NCBI GenBank assembly: GCA_023091665.1
Contig: JALJCQ010000031.1
Location: 496,001-560,000 of the forward strand
Direction of reading: 5' to 3'
Source of the DNA: Pythium myriotylum
Lineage: Eukaryota; Oomycota; Peronosporomycetes; Pythiales; Pythiaceae
Length of the DNA: 64,000 nucleotides
Part shown: piece after piece, positions 43,821 through 54,276 of the stretch
How the letters are laid out: the number at the start of each line of letters is the position of its first letter
Position numbering within the stretch: the stretch's first letter is position 1
Notes under the pieces: model-generated
Databases searched by the model: none
Seen by the model: the letters and a program-made list of their open reading frames with translations, nothing else
Told to the model about the DNA's origin: nothing
Made by a program: the position numbers and the translations under genes

Positions 43821-44188
43821 TGTTGGGCAGGCAGTAGATTGAAGAGTGAGTTTATTAGCAGCAGAGTTTATACGAACACATGCATGATGCACACTAGTAC
43901 TAGTTCGGTCTGCCTCCTACGTCTAGCTAGTGTTCCTTTTGTGCTCCTACCGAGCACAGAGCTCTTGGCACGCGCGTACGCGTGCCTCAACGTCCACTCC
44001 GAAGGCACGCGTGCGCCCAGCATCCCAACCAGTCCATACTGCGTGCCCGTAGCCAATGGTTGCAATCTTGGCACGCGCTCCCACTCACCGTGTAATCCAC
44101 GCCCGACGTAACCATGCACTGGCCTTGTACGTGATGACTCGGTGGGTGCCGTGGAACGGCGGACACTGATAGGATGGGCTTTCCAACA
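43821..44188 (-). repeat. Copia 5' LTR
   Basis: 368 bp, TGTTGG...CCAACA. Appears identical to 39128-39495. For the minus-strand element this is the promoter-bearing LTR. Confidence 0.95.
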
Positions 44189-44193
44189 AACTC
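44189..44193. repeat. Copia target-site duplication (AACTC), right
   Basis: Matches 39123-39127 exactly. Confidence 0.9.
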
Positions 44194-44788
44194 ATTGCAA
44201 GGCGGAACTTGAGCGGTTTCGCGAGTTTTGTCAACTCGTTCCGTCCCTCTGCCTCAAGAAGCACCATCTATGCACAAGCAGCTGGATTATCTATCTGGTC
44301 TCCATCACGCACACAGAACGCAACATCCGCGACCGGGGCGGAAAAAAGAGCCCCCGCTTGTGATTTTCACATGCAAAAAAACAACCGGCGTTGCTCGCTC
44401 AAGTGGATGGATCGGGGGGAGTGTGCAGTGCCTACGTGCTGGTGACCTACGCCTACTAATCAGCCACGCTCACATACACGATGATCGCGGTGGTCGTCGG
44501 ACTGGCGTGCTCAATCCCCCCCCCTCCCGTCTCAATGAATCTATCGATATCTTCCTATGTCACATTCACCTTTGTTCTCCTGCACGAAACAAGGCTCAAC
44601 AATCGGTTTGGCGTCAGGCAAAAAAGAAATATCCTTGTTTTAACTGTGACCCTCGTCGCCCTCACACCAGAGTAGGGTCTACGCCAATACCATGCAGCGG
44701 CAAAGAAAACTATCGCGCCCCCAGCAAGCATAGGTTGGAGCTACTTTTCGGATGCCAGCTCGTTTCCAGCACCATAGCAATAGTGTAA

Positions 44789-45190
44789 TCAACTCCATTC
44801 ATATTGAAAGCAACGAAGATACGATAGGTCGCAGATCGTACATCTGGAGAAGAGATCCGACGGTATCACCTCTTCATCCAAGTCGATCCTATCAACGCGC
44901 ACTAGAAGTGACAGCAATGCTTCATCCTGAGCCCATGACATGGACCGATTCTCCTCGTCGAGACGTGCCGCCTCTTTCCCTGCTTCAATGATCATTCGAA
45001 TAAGATGGAGTCGGCGCACTGACGCGCGTAGATCTTCAATACGCTCTTGCCAGCGTAACACAGAGTTCCGTTGCGCCACTCGATGTCTAGCGCGGCGTTC
45101 CTCGATACTCATGCGCGGGCGCTTGTACCCAGTCGACCACGTGATCGAGTCGACTGTGATGTATTCGAGGTCTTCCGTGTTGGTTTCCAT
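44789..45190 (-). CDS. bZIP-like small protein, copy A
   Basis: 133 aa. N-terminus METNTEDLEYITVDSI is shared with the 48.4-kb copy. It has a basic stretch (RRARHRVAQRNSVLRWQE), then IEDLRASVRRLHLIRMIIEA, a leucine-type amphipathic helix, and a conserved LDEENRSMSWAQDEALL. The C-terminal 40 residues differ from the other copies. Probably nuclear if it is a real bZIP-like factor. Alternatively it is a protein of an unclassified mobile element, since it always travels with the repeat. Confidence 0.55.
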   Translation of the reverse strand: METNTEDLEYITVDSITWSTGYKRPRMSIEERRARHRVAQRNSVLRWQERIEDLRASVRRLHLIRMIIEAGKEAARLDEENRSMSWAQDEALLSLLVRVDRIDLDEEVIPSDLFSRCTICDLSYLRCFQYEWS

Positions 45191-45345
45191 CGTGGGTTTG
45201 TGGAAGGAAGGGTAGATTGTTGTGTGGCGGTCGAATTGTTAAGTGGACTCGGGATTCAGACGCAGAAATGTTCGCACGCTATCATGGGAGGATGGCGATT
45301 CTGATGATGATGGAGACGGTGTTCAGATACATGTAATCGGGGGAA

Positions 45346-46363
45346 AAAATAAACGGGTTGGAGTTGCAACTGATGCCAGGATCCGGAGCAAGTATTGACA
45401 TGCGCGGAAGGGTCTGGCTTGATAAACATTGCCATTCTCCTTACCAAAGCGCTGGACCAGTCATTCACGAGTTCCAATTCTGCTCCGTGCCCTACCCATA
45501 TAAGAATCCTGCCTACTACAGCTTGTATCAGTTGAGAGGATCACATCCGATCGACATGTGTCCAGTACAGTGCTCTTTTGAATTTTACACCCGCGTGGAG
45601 CAACTTCCGTGGGTTGGCAAGAAGACTTGCTCTGTTCGAGGATAGAAAACCTATCGGATTATAGGAGCAAGGAAAAACTTCTTCGATGCTCCAACACGGC
45701 ATCGTGGTAGCGAAAATGGGAAACTTTGTCGTCATCTTACTTGTCAACTATACCATTCAGCGTCTCGGTACATCTATTGTCCTCATCCCACTTCTCGTTA
45801 AATGAGCGTTCCCTGGTTGCAGCTCGGCCGCTATGACGAAGGTTTCGCTCGTGGGCATTCAAGGTGTACGGATAATAGAAACGAATGCTTCGTCGAAGCT
45901 AAGGTTTGGACTTGAATCTTGGTGTGCCAACTTTGGTTGATTGAGCACTTTATTTGAACATTGTGGGATCGCGAACCGAATCTAGGTATCTGCTCGTGGT
46001 TGCGATCCAAATTAAACAGCGTCATTCACATCGATATTTTATCAGCAGAGCAATCCCAGACAGTACTGTGGACGCTGCCACCTCCAAAGTGGTGCGTCGT
46101 CGGTGAAAAAGTCCTGGATTGCGCACTACGCTACGCTCATACGACGTTCTCCCGTGCTAGCAATCAAGAACAGCTCTTGCAACACACTGCATTACCGAAC
46201 AATGAGCACTTGTTCTATAAATGAGACAAGGTAAAATCGCGCAACTGTACGGACTCGCTATTCGGACACTGCCCCTTCGACGCTACAGAGACTTCTGAAG
46301 CAATCTACGAAGCTGTGACGGAAATCGGTTTCACCACGACGGAAGATGGTGGAATCTGGACTT
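45346..46363. other. decayed duplicated segment, part 1
   Basis: 45640-45800 resembles 56695-56935 (shared TCGGATTATAGGAGCAA/TCGGATTGTAGGAGCAA, CGTGGTAGC, CACTTGTC). No intact gene. Confidence 0.45.
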
Positions 46364-46519
46364 ATTGCGTTTCTTGGGCTCACCTCTGTATTGCGTTTCG
46401 TGGGCTCACCTCTGTATTGCGTTTCTTGGGCTCACCTCTGTATTGCGTTTCTTGGCATCACCTCTGTATTGCGTTTCGTGGGCTCACCTCTGCATTGCGT
46501 TTCTTGGGATCACTCTTGT
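46364..46519 (+). repeat. 26-bp tandem repeat, six copies
   Basis: Six consecutive units of ATTGCGTTTC(T/G)TGGGCTCACC plus TCTGT, starting at 46364, 46390, 46416, 46442, 46468 and 46494. The last unit is diverged. The related segment near 57955 has a single unit, so the expansion happened after the duplication. Confidence 0.95.
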
Positions 46520-48284
46520 TGTCCCGTTGAGACGAAAACGTGACATCTGAGTGAAATCCTCTTGAAGTTTAAATTGAGCAGGCTTCGTTGGGATTTGGCA
46601 AATGCGCAGTGCGGGACGACTATGTAAACGCTCCGCTTCTTGCGTTGTCAAGCAGGGAAGGGTTTGGCAAAGGCCTAGTGCTCAAGGCGTCTTTACTGGT
46701 GAGGGCGAAAATCTAATCCACGATTATATGCCGGCATCTCAAACTCCTATGCGCTTATTCAGACAGTCGAATGGACGTAAAATCGCGTCATGTACGCGTG
46801 TCTTGGCTTGGAATACTGTACTTTGACGATCAAGGTGGCAACGTTTTGGATTACGATAGGGTTCTGATGGAATCATTCAAAACCAGCCGGTCTTCCATCC
46901 CCCCTCCCATGTGCGAGGGGAATCCCCTGCTGATTTTGGAGGGAAAGATTGACGCATACAACTTTGCGAGTCGCAGAGTAGTCTACGTCTGCAGCGTCTT
47001 TTTTTTTTCAACAGTCGTGGGACGGAATCACCGAACAGGTCAAAAGAAGACTTTCGTTGCGACTCTCACGACCTCCACTCTACTCGCGGAATCCATGAAG
47101 TTGATGTGCTTGTGGGTCACTTCCGACATGCGCCACAGATCCACCAATCGAAACCATGATACACGTACATCACAGCAGCCTCCTCAACCGTTCGGGCTTC
47201 AGGGTGACTTCTTTGAAGCGAAGGGTACACCAGGACCTCACAAGTGACGAATTGTTCGTGGCATTAAACTGCACTCGCAAACCCGAACTTGCCTTGTGTA
47301 TGTGCACCTCCGAGTTTTCCACAGTAATAGCATACGTCGCCATAGGCACACACTACAGTTCAAAATCGTATGTAAAGTCGAGAGGTCAGAGTGACGCTCC
47401 GCGGTGGTTGGGTGAAGGAACTATGATCTGGTTTGCGGGTCCATCGCAAGATTGACGAGTAGATGAGCCACTTGTTGTTCGCGCGAACTTGATGAGACCA
47501 GGGACGGATGCCAAGTTGATCCGCTAAAATCCGCGGACGTGCGTTTACATGAAGAATAAGAGAGCTAGGTTTGGTGCCAACGAAAGCGGGGATGGGAAGA
47601 AACGTCCAGTAGAGTAGGATACAGGGTGATATGGCAGTTTCGGATAGGGCGGAGTTCGGGGCCGACAGGGAGTTCAGGTAGAGTATCGCAGTCCTTGAAA
47701 CACCAAGCGGTGAACTGGTGATCAAGTCAGTCACACGTAGTATTAGAGAAGAGATCTTTCTTACGGAGAGCCGTCACGTCTGCCAAGGGAAGACGAATAG
47801 CGGTGAAAAAGCCGTGCCGAATCAGTCGCCAAAATCACAACCTCGGCTTATCGACCATGAATCACCTTACTCAGTTATCTAGAGCATCCTTAAACCAGCT
47901 TAGTTCGACAAATTGATGGAGATTCACAACCATTGTTCATGATCTGGTTCATGTTGTGCGGTTTAGTTGTGCGGCAAGCAGACTCTCAATCGTATTAGTA
48001 AATGATAACCCTATCAGTCGCAGATGGGTGTTGGTTGTGGTTGTGGTGTGTCACGACCTCGTCGGACGCCCAGGTTATAACCTGATCTTTTTCCCTTTCA
48101 CCAGTTCCTCTTGTTTACGTTTGAGAAGTTTTGGCTTTGATGTTTGGGAAAAGTAGGAAAGAGCGGGAAATCATATGTGCCAAATCACGTCAAATCAGAA
48201 CGATCACTTCCACCGAGAAACAAAATCAAGAGTTTGCCATCGCAAACAGTGGATCCTTGCGAATCACAACACGACCGACCAGCT
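46520..48284. other. decayed duplicated segment, part 2, and LINE piece
   Basis: 46520-47090 resembles 57980-58610 (shared CTCTTGAAGTT, AGGCTTCGTT, ACTCCTATGCGCT, AAATCGCGTCATGTAC, TCTGCAGCG(T/C)CTTTTT). No intact frame; original coding content unknown. Confidence 0.45.
47385..47580 (-). mobile_element. LINE RNase H fragment
   Basis: Minus strand retains RPRILADQLGIRPWSHQVRANNK followed, after a shift, by a copy of the HLLVNLAMDPQT segment. It matches the RNase H C-terminus of the other LINE pieces. Confidence 0.55.
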
Positions 48285-48745
48285 GTTCTCACCCGATTAC
48301 TTGTATCTGAACACCTTCTCCATCATCATCAGAATCGCCATCCTCCCATGATAGCGTGCGAACATTTCTGCGTCTGAATCCCGAGTCCACTTAACAATTC
48401 GACCGCCACACAACAATCTACCCTTCAACCCACGATGGAAACCAACACGGAAGACCTTGAATACATCACAGTCGACTCGATCAAGTGGTCGACTGGGTAC
48501 AAGCGTCCGCGCATGAGTATCGAAGAGCGCCGCGCTAGACATCGAGTGGCGCAACGGAACTCTGTGTTACGCTGGCAAGAGCGCATTGAAGATCTACGCG
48601 CGTCAGTGCGCCGACTCCATCTTATTCGAATGATCATTGAAGCAGGGAAAGAGGCGGCACGTCTCGACGAGGAGAATCGGTCCATGTCATGGGCTCAGGA
48701 TGAAGCATTGTTGCCGTTTTTATCATTCGCTGGAGAGATGGATTT
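48285..48745 (+). repeat. bZIP-carrying repeat, copy C (inverted, partial)
   Basis: Reverse complement of about 44900-45345, including 150 bases upstream of the ORF, with only scattered differences. It lacks the distal blocks of copies A and B. Confidence 0.8.
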
Positions 48746-48749
48746 GTAG
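48435..48749 (+). CDS. bZIP-like small protein, copy C
   Basis: 104 aa, nearly identical to copy A over its first ~94 residues (SITWSTG is SIKWSTG here), then ends LLPFLSFAGEMDL. Only the conserved core is present, so this is the minimal intact version. Confidence 0.55.
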   Translation: METNTEDLEYITVDSIKWSTGYKRPRMSIEERRARHRVAQRNSVLRWQERIEDLRASVRRLHLIRMIIEAGKEAARLDEENRSMSWAQDEALLPFLSFAGEMDL

Positions 48750-49300
48750 AATGATAATAAAGTCGGAACCTATTGCGTTGTGTCTGTTGATGATGATGTA
48801 GGTGTAGTATTTCGATCGGAATAAATGGATAAATGGACCCAATAGCTGTAGATCTATGCGTTCCAGAGTTACCATGGGTCGGCCTGACCAGCAAGCCAGG
48901 TCTGGAAATCGGAGGCGATGTACTGGAGCAGGTCTGGAAATCGGAGGCGACGTACTGAAGCAAGTCTGCGTGGCAGGGCCTGCCTGTGGGGTGGCGAACG
49001 TGACCCGTGATTTGAGTGTCCGTCGCGTGGATGGAAAGTGCAGTGGCCGTGGAGTTGAGTGGCCGTACGTGGAGGCATTAGTGGTGGGCACCAATCAGGA
49101 CGGCCAGTCGCCGAGCCTTGTGATTGAGCGACCGCGGTCCCGCGCTTTGAGGTTGCCTGTGCTCACGATGCTGATGACGAAGGTGAGGTCTATTGAGTGC
49201 AATGAATGTACCCTAATAGCTGGAGCTCTATGCGATCCTGAGTTACCATACTCACGATGCTGTCTAAGGCGATGACGGTAGAGTCCATTGAGTACAGTTT
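48750..49300 (-). repeat. LINE 3'-tail remnants, two copies
   Basis: Minus strand at 48755-48880 and 49170-49260. Both have GCATAGA(T/G)CT..CAGCTATT, then a short spacer and, for the second, CACTCAATAGACCTCACC. They end in TCATCA-like triplets. No coding remnant recognised. Confidence 0.45.
48905..48965 (+). repeat. short tandem duplication
   Basis: Two adjacent copies of a ~37-base unit (CAGGTCTGGAAATCGGAGGC, then GA(T/C)GTACTG(G/A)AGCA). Confidence 0.7.
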
Positions 49301-49976
49301 ACGTACCCTCCCTCGCTTGTCGTCATTGGGGATAGCGCCCTGATTCTCCGCCCACTCCGAGATCATCGGCCATCGCCCACCAGGACTCTACTTTCTCTTC
49401 ACCAGCGCGCACGGCCGCGAGCAGGTGCACTAGCAATCGAAAGCTGGATACACCATTATCGGACACCGTCCGATAATGGTCACTGCTCAGGGCTACGGCG
49501 TCTATTAGTAGACTGCAAATGGCAAAAAGAAGTCTGAGAGCAGTTGCATCCGATGCGCCAGGGTGGCTACGAGAGCGGTATGGGTGCCACATCCGTTGGA
49601 GAGGAGCAACCGCAGAAGAAGGAAGCGGGAGAGGGATATCCTCTGCCTCATCGACCACGTGCTGCTGACACGCCGGGGCGCGGAGTGTTCAATATGCGCG
49701 GTGGGAGAGCTGCTTTAGTGACCTTGAAGTGAAAATGGCTCACCTTCATAGTATAGTGACACCGAAAGAATCCAAACATGCCATCGGGAGATTCCACTAC
49801 CGACGACTCCAGATGAATGCAGAGGCCAGAACTTCGAGTACACATGCTTCGTGGCACATACAAGCCACACGAGGCGTTTCACAGCTTATTGTCCCGCTCC
49901 CTTTTCGACCAGGTTCTCCGGAACATCCGCTTCAGAGACGAGATTTGGCTCGACAACTAGTCACTGAGTGACCCAT
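49301..49976. other. no gene recognised; small palindrome
   Basis: Short frames only. Contains the inverted repeat at 49453-49481. Confidence 0.4.
49453..49481. repeat. palindrome, 13-bp arms, 3-bp centre
   Basis: ACCATTATCGGAC, a 3-base centre, then the exact reverse complement. Confidence 0.85.
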
Positions 49977-49994
49977 TCAATACCAAAGGTATAT
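49977..49994. repeat. target-site duplication, left copy
   Basis: TCAATACCAAAGGTATAT, repeated exactly at 50330-50347. Confidence 0.85.
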
Positions 49995-50329
49995 CTCATC
50001 ATCCAACAAATGGAGCAGTACAAACCCCCGCTCAACCCCACGTTGAAAGGCAAATATGCTCGAGCGCGACGCCTAACCGATACGCTAGGTATTCGCAGCT
50101 GGCGGCACCACCCTCGAACAGCAAACAAAATGGCGGACGCAGCGGCCAACCTCGCTATGGACTCCCACGAAAGCAGCCACACACATCACCCCACCGACGA
50201 CGTGCGGCATCAGCGCATCGCGGTCCTCCTTCACGGGGACCTCACGCACTGGAGAGAAGGTAATACCTAAACTTGGGCTCCGGCCGGCTATAGGTTTCTA
50301 GATAAGCAAACCAATAGACCTCAATTGAA
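49995..50329 (+). mobile_element. 5'-truncated LINE insertion (RNase H C-terminus + 3' UTR)
   Basis: 335 bp flanked by an 18-bp direct repeat. It encodes the same RNase H end as 33372-33719 (NKMADAAANLAMDS, ending in HWREGNT) and the same 3' UTR (CTATAGGTTTCTAGATAAGC). It begins CTCATCATCC, the same truncation point as the 33-kb insertion. Confidence 0.85.
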
Positions 50330-50347
50330 TCAATACCAAAGGTATAT
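50330..50347. repeat. target-site duplication, right copy
   Basis: Exact repeat of 49977-49994. Confidence 0.85.
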
Positions 50348-50434
50348 TGTCAGGGGCGAACAATCAATTATTGTCTCGGACAATATTCACAATATTTCAA
50401 TAACAATACTTTTTTGGAGAGCCCTGATGGGACC

Positions 50435-50660
50435 ACAACAAGATGACCGACGCCGTGGCTGACTTGGCCATGGACCCTCAACCAGCGCTCGAATTCTCTA
50501 CCCAACCTCGATTCCCGATCTCATACGCATACTAATGATCTACTACCGTGGTGGACTTCCTCCCCACGGCGTTGAGCAATCGTACGTCGTGCATGTACCG
50601 CCCGTAGCCATGAGGAACCACAGAGTTGATCTCAATAGACTTCATTACGAAACGAACAAT
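50435..50660 (+). mobile_element. LINE RNase H remnant
   Basis: A degraded HNKMTDAVADLAMDPQ segment, then a tail with GTTGATCTCAATAGACTTCA. Too decayed to place further. Confidence 0.55.
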
Positions 50661-51314
50661 TAACGTACTCTAATAGCTGTGAGTCTATGCGTTCCTGAAT
50701 CGCCGTGGGTCAACTTGACTGAGAAGCCAGGAGCTAAAGTCGGAAGCGGCGAGCCCAGGCAGGTCTGCATGGCGGAGCCAGCGGGTTGGATGATGAACCT
50801 GGCTGGATTGCCTTGTGTTCATGGTATGAGTGGCTAGTCAATTCGCCATAGAGTTGTGCGCTCTGACGTGATGTCGCCAGTGACGCACGCTTACTTGGTC
50901 GGCCAATCGCCGAGTTTGCAGATAGAGAGCCCGAAGCTGTCTAAGGAAGAGCATGTTGGCGCCAAGGAATGTGAAGTCCTTGGCGCCAACATGCACTCCT
51001 GCCTGCTGCCGCCTGAAGTTCTGCTAGAAGGTCGTGATTGGCATCTTAGTTGTTGGAGGTGGCTGGGTCTGGAAGGGACACGACAGAGCCCCGTAGTGTC
51101 TGAGGAGCAGAGAAATGTCAACGATCACAGCTTCTAGTTCCCGCCATGGCCGGTGTTTGTGCGAGTGCTGCCCGCTAAGATGCGCACACACACTTGAGAT
51201 AAAGCGGGAAGCTGGCAGTCGTGTGGTCCACCGGTCTCATCAAGAAGGCCCATTACGTCTGTGTGAACAGTATAGCTACTACTTCGTAGATACACCGTTG
51301 GGCATCTTTTCTAG
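50661..51314. other. no gene recognised; hairpin
   Basis: Contains a LINE-tail-like stretch on the minus strand at about 50655-50710 and the hairpin at 50951-50994. No coding signal recognised. Confidence 0.4.
50951..50994. repeat. hairpin, 18-bp arms, 8-bp loop
   Basis: GCATGTTGGCGCCAAGGA, an 8-base loop, then the exact reverse complement. Confidence 0.95.
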
Positions 51315-51846
51315 TTGGATGGGTTGAGTTCTAAGATTTTTGACTTACTTTCTATAGAACAAGTCGATCGTTACCTGCTCGACCTGATACTCCAAGCTTC
51401 GACTTTGAAGGTGAGGTCTATTGGATCCCGCTCAGCGAAATTACATCGCTCGGAGATGTTTGACCAACCACGAAAGAAATTCAGGTTGACCAGCGAGCAA
51501 TCAGTTGTTTCTGACTACCCAATCACTCATTGCCGAGAGCCTTTATTGCGTAGATTGGTCGACCGAAGAATTCGCAGTATAACTCGCAAGAAGCTCTTTA
51601 AAGGTGTTGATCGTGCGGTTCTAGCCGAACGCACAAGCGGCCTCACGGCCTCCGTTGGTTATTTTTCAGGGTCACCTCTCCGCTTCCCCCTCTCGTTACC
51701 ACAGACTTTATCCATCGAAGCGTCAGACTTCGATTCAAATGACTCGGATTTTGTCAACTCGTTCTCTTTCAGCTACAGTACCCAAAGCACCTTCTATGCA
51801 CAATCAGCTGGGTCGCGTAGCAGGCATCCACACGCACATAGAAATT

Positions 51847-51881
51847 ACGTTTGGCGACTGGAGCCTCCAGTCGCCAAACGT
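51847..51881. repeat. perfect palindrome, 17-bp arms, 1-bp centre
   Basis: Arms 51847-51863 and 51865-51881, centre 51864. It abuts a second, longer palindrome. Confidence 0.95.
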
Positions 51882-51950
51882 GGAATTGTCTTTGTGTTTC
51901 GTTTCCTGCTCCAGGCTGGAGCAGGAAACGAAACACAAAGACAATTCCAC
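51880..51950. repeat. perfect palindrome, 35-bp arms, 1-bp centre
   Basis: Arms 51880-51914 and 51916-51950, exact reverse complements around the single base 51915. The related block at 54055-54090 has only one arm. Confidence 0.95.
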
Positions 51951-52126
51951 ATGGCAAAACAAAAGAGTGACGCTGCTTGCTACATCTTTGTCTTGATGAG
52001 CCACAAAGCCTTTTGCAGACGGGAACTCTTGTCCAACGTGAAGCTCCATACTCATTTCTTCGGCTCAGCCCAGCACGTTCACCGTCAGTTTTCCAATTGG
52101 CATGGGTCAGGTAGATACTCATGCCT

Positions 52127-52353
52127 GCAAGTGTACTATATTAACACCCTGTGTATCTGTATCCCCGGGTGTATAATTAAACGGTAAGTTCGTGAGAACT
52201 CGCCAAGATGTGAGTAAATCCAGAAAGGTTCGCTGAGAAGTGAAACGCTCGCCAACATGTGAGTGATGAACTTGAGAAAAAAAAAACAGGTGACGAACTT
52301 ACCATGTAACAATGGGGGTACAAATACACAAAGTGTAAAAATAGTACACTTGC
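52127..52353. mobile_element. fold-back/MITE-like element
   Basis: The two ends are inverted repeats of about 65 bp, imperfect inside. They start GCAAGTGTACTAT and GCAAGTGTACTAT (reverse complement of 52341-52353) and end at GGTAAGTTCGT. The centre holds two direct copies of CTCGCCAA(G/C)ATGTGAGT. No coding capacity. Target duplication not resolved. Confidence 0.65.
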
Positions 52354-53599
52354 CAGTCATAAGCACCAACCTGACCATGCCAATAATCATAGTAAGAAAG
52401 GCTGGATGCTATCCACGTTGGCACATTCGTTCTGCCAAGGCCGGTTAGTTTCGGTTTCGGAAACACAGACCCACTACAGAAGTCCTATCGAATCTGCGCT
52501 GAATGTGGGTTCTCCAACAAAGTAAAACTAGTGAGTTCAAGTACACACTCGTCACCTATTCCATGGGGATCGCATGGGGATCTCGGAGTACCTACTCACT
52601 GTTCCGAAATACCAAAGTCGATGAGCATGCTCTAAATGCAACCATTCCAGTACGATGATCGAGACGAAGCCTTTCATGGACATACGAGTATTGGTCCAGG
52701 GTCTTGTAGCAGGAGTCCCGCTACAAAGGAGGGCTACTTTTTGAAAACTGGGACCAGATCAACCGGAGACCTGCGAGTACCCAAGGCAAAGAAGGGGTGT
52801 ACGGCACGATCCCGAAAGGTAGGCTACATTGATGGCGCTCAATTGACTTTATCTTTATGATTGGGCAAAAGTTCCTCGAGCTACCGATCCTTCTACGACC
52901 ACCCGAGCTGCCTAACCACAGCATATGCAATACCTCACCTCGAAGCCCACGTCCTTATTGTCTAGTAGCCGGCTTGCGAGCTACCCGGCATCGCAGCGTT
53001 CGAAGTAGTCTGCCGCGATGATGAATAGAGCATTGGCATCGCCGAACGCAACATCGGCGGTAAGTTGTAAGCGCGACAAACCCGAGACCGCTCTTCACAG
53101 TTCGTGGACTTCGCCATATCGCCGCAGCAGTATGGACGCGACCAGATACATCAGCGAGCCGCAGTAGGCTAGGCTCCCACCTTAACCAACGCGGTCAGTG
53201 AGAACTTGGCGTGGGGGCCCTATCAAGCCGGCTTCTGTGGAGGGGAAGGTCGAACCGCTCTGCACTACTAATAGGATGATTTGTGCGGAAAAGGACGGCT
53301 GACTAACCACCCACGTGCTACGGGTGGCCACCGATCAGCTTGGAACTCGCTGCAAACCTCCGTTCGATCCGATCATCTTCAGCGCAGCGGGCTGCGAGCG
53401 GTGGCTGCCTTTCTTGTACTAGCCTTTGGCAGGGGAGTGGGGGCCGATGACCGATGATAGAGGCGGAGCACAGCGCACTGCCGTTTCACTTACATGCGGC
53501 TAGAAGTGCTGATAGGGTGCCATGAACGAAAAAGCTAGGAGAACGCATCTCCCAGCAGTGGGTAGCAGGGAGAAGTGTGGACCTGCTCTCCTGACATTC
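52354..53599. other. no gene recognised
   Basis: 52601-52715 is the second copy of the dispersed repeat at 35964-36078. The rest shows no coding or repeat signal that I can read. Confidence 0.4.
52601..52715 (+). repeat. dispersed repeat, copy 2
   Basis: See 35964-36078; shared CCAAAGTCGATGAG, AACCATTCC and TGGACAT at equal spacing. Confidence 0.5.
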
Positions 53600-54276
53600 G
53601 CGGCAGCTCACCACAGGATTGATTTCCACTTTCATTCATTACCAAATATAAAAGACCTTGTGCCCATCCACTCACAAAATATGACTTGACCCTGTCTTTG
53701 CCCGAAGCGAATTCCTTCTAATCGCTCGAAGCGGTTCGATGGCTACTATATGGGTGTTGTCGATAGCAACATCCGCAGCAATATCGGGGTGCCGTGCATA
53801 CTGTGCAGTACTCAACATCTTTCTCCTCTCCTCTTCGCTTCTCTCCTCGCCTCACCCTTACCTATCGTCGCAACAGAGTTTACGCATGGAAATTTCACAT
53901 CAATGCAATGATTTATAGCAAGATGGAACTCGGGCGGTTTTGCAAGTTTTGTCAACTCGTTCCATCCATCTGCTTCAAAAGTACCATTTATGCACAAGCA
54001 GCTGGATTGACTATCTGGTCACCACACGCACATAGAACGTACTATTGTCGACAGGGACAGGAAACGAAACACTGAGACAATTCCACATGGCAGAAAAAGA
54101 GTGACGCTGCTTGCAGAAGTGAAAACACCGGGAAAAAATCCGGCAGGTTTTATTATTGCTCTAACTCACGGCAATTGCGATAAGACATGAATAGTGGGCC
54201 ACTGCAGTTTTGCTACGAAAAGCTTCGTCTCGATTCTTCTCGTGCGTCCATTGGCCTTACGGCCTCACGGGGAAAT

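Larger units (their letters stand above)
39128..44188 (-). mobile_element. Ty1/Copia LTR retrotransposon, full length
   Basis: 5061 bp with two 368-bp LTRs that appear identical, TG...CA ends, a 5-bp AACTC target duplication, gag-pol in the minus orientation in Copia order (protease, integrase, reverse transcriptase, RNase H), and a purine tract before the 3' LTR. The identical LTRs and target duplication indicate a recent insertion. It sits inside an arm of a palindrome within a dispersed repeat. Confidence 0.96.
44189..45345 (-). repeat. bZIP-carrying dispersed repeat, copy A (right part)
   Basis: Resembles 53920-55240 in order: a block with TTTTGTCAACTCGTTCC and ATGCACAAGCAGCTGGATT, a block with CCTACTAATC and CTCAAC, then a minus-strand bZIP-like ORF and its upstream flank. 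The gene end and its flank (about 44900-45345) also occur in inverted orientation at 48285-48745. Confidence 0.7.
51745..51965 (+). repeat. bZIP-carrying repeat, block D (partial)
   Basis: Shares TTTTGTCAACTCGTTC, TTCTATGCACAATCAGCTGG, CACACGCACATAGAA and GACAATTCCACATGGC with 53940-54095. No bZIP-like ORF is attached. Confidence 0.65.
51315..52187 (+). other. 290-codon open frame, probably spurious
   Basis: Open, but its second half runs straight through repeat block D and two palindromes, so the same peptide is readable on both strands there. No domain recognised in the first ~140 codons. I do not treat it as a gene. Confidence 0.3.

Noticed and set aside
43868..44119. 83-codon frame in the Copia LTR, identical in both LTRs
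   Set aside because: Identity follows from the LTRs being identical; it precedes the gag ATG and shows no protein features.
46364..46519. 26-bp repeats as a CRISPR array
   Set aside because: Units are directly adjacent without unique spacers, and the DNA is eukaryotic.
50951..50994. hairpin as a rho-independent terminator
   Set aside because: No T-run follows and the genome is eukaryotic.
51315..52187. 290-codon frame as a gene
   Set aside because: Half of it is repeat and palindrome sequence readable on both strands.
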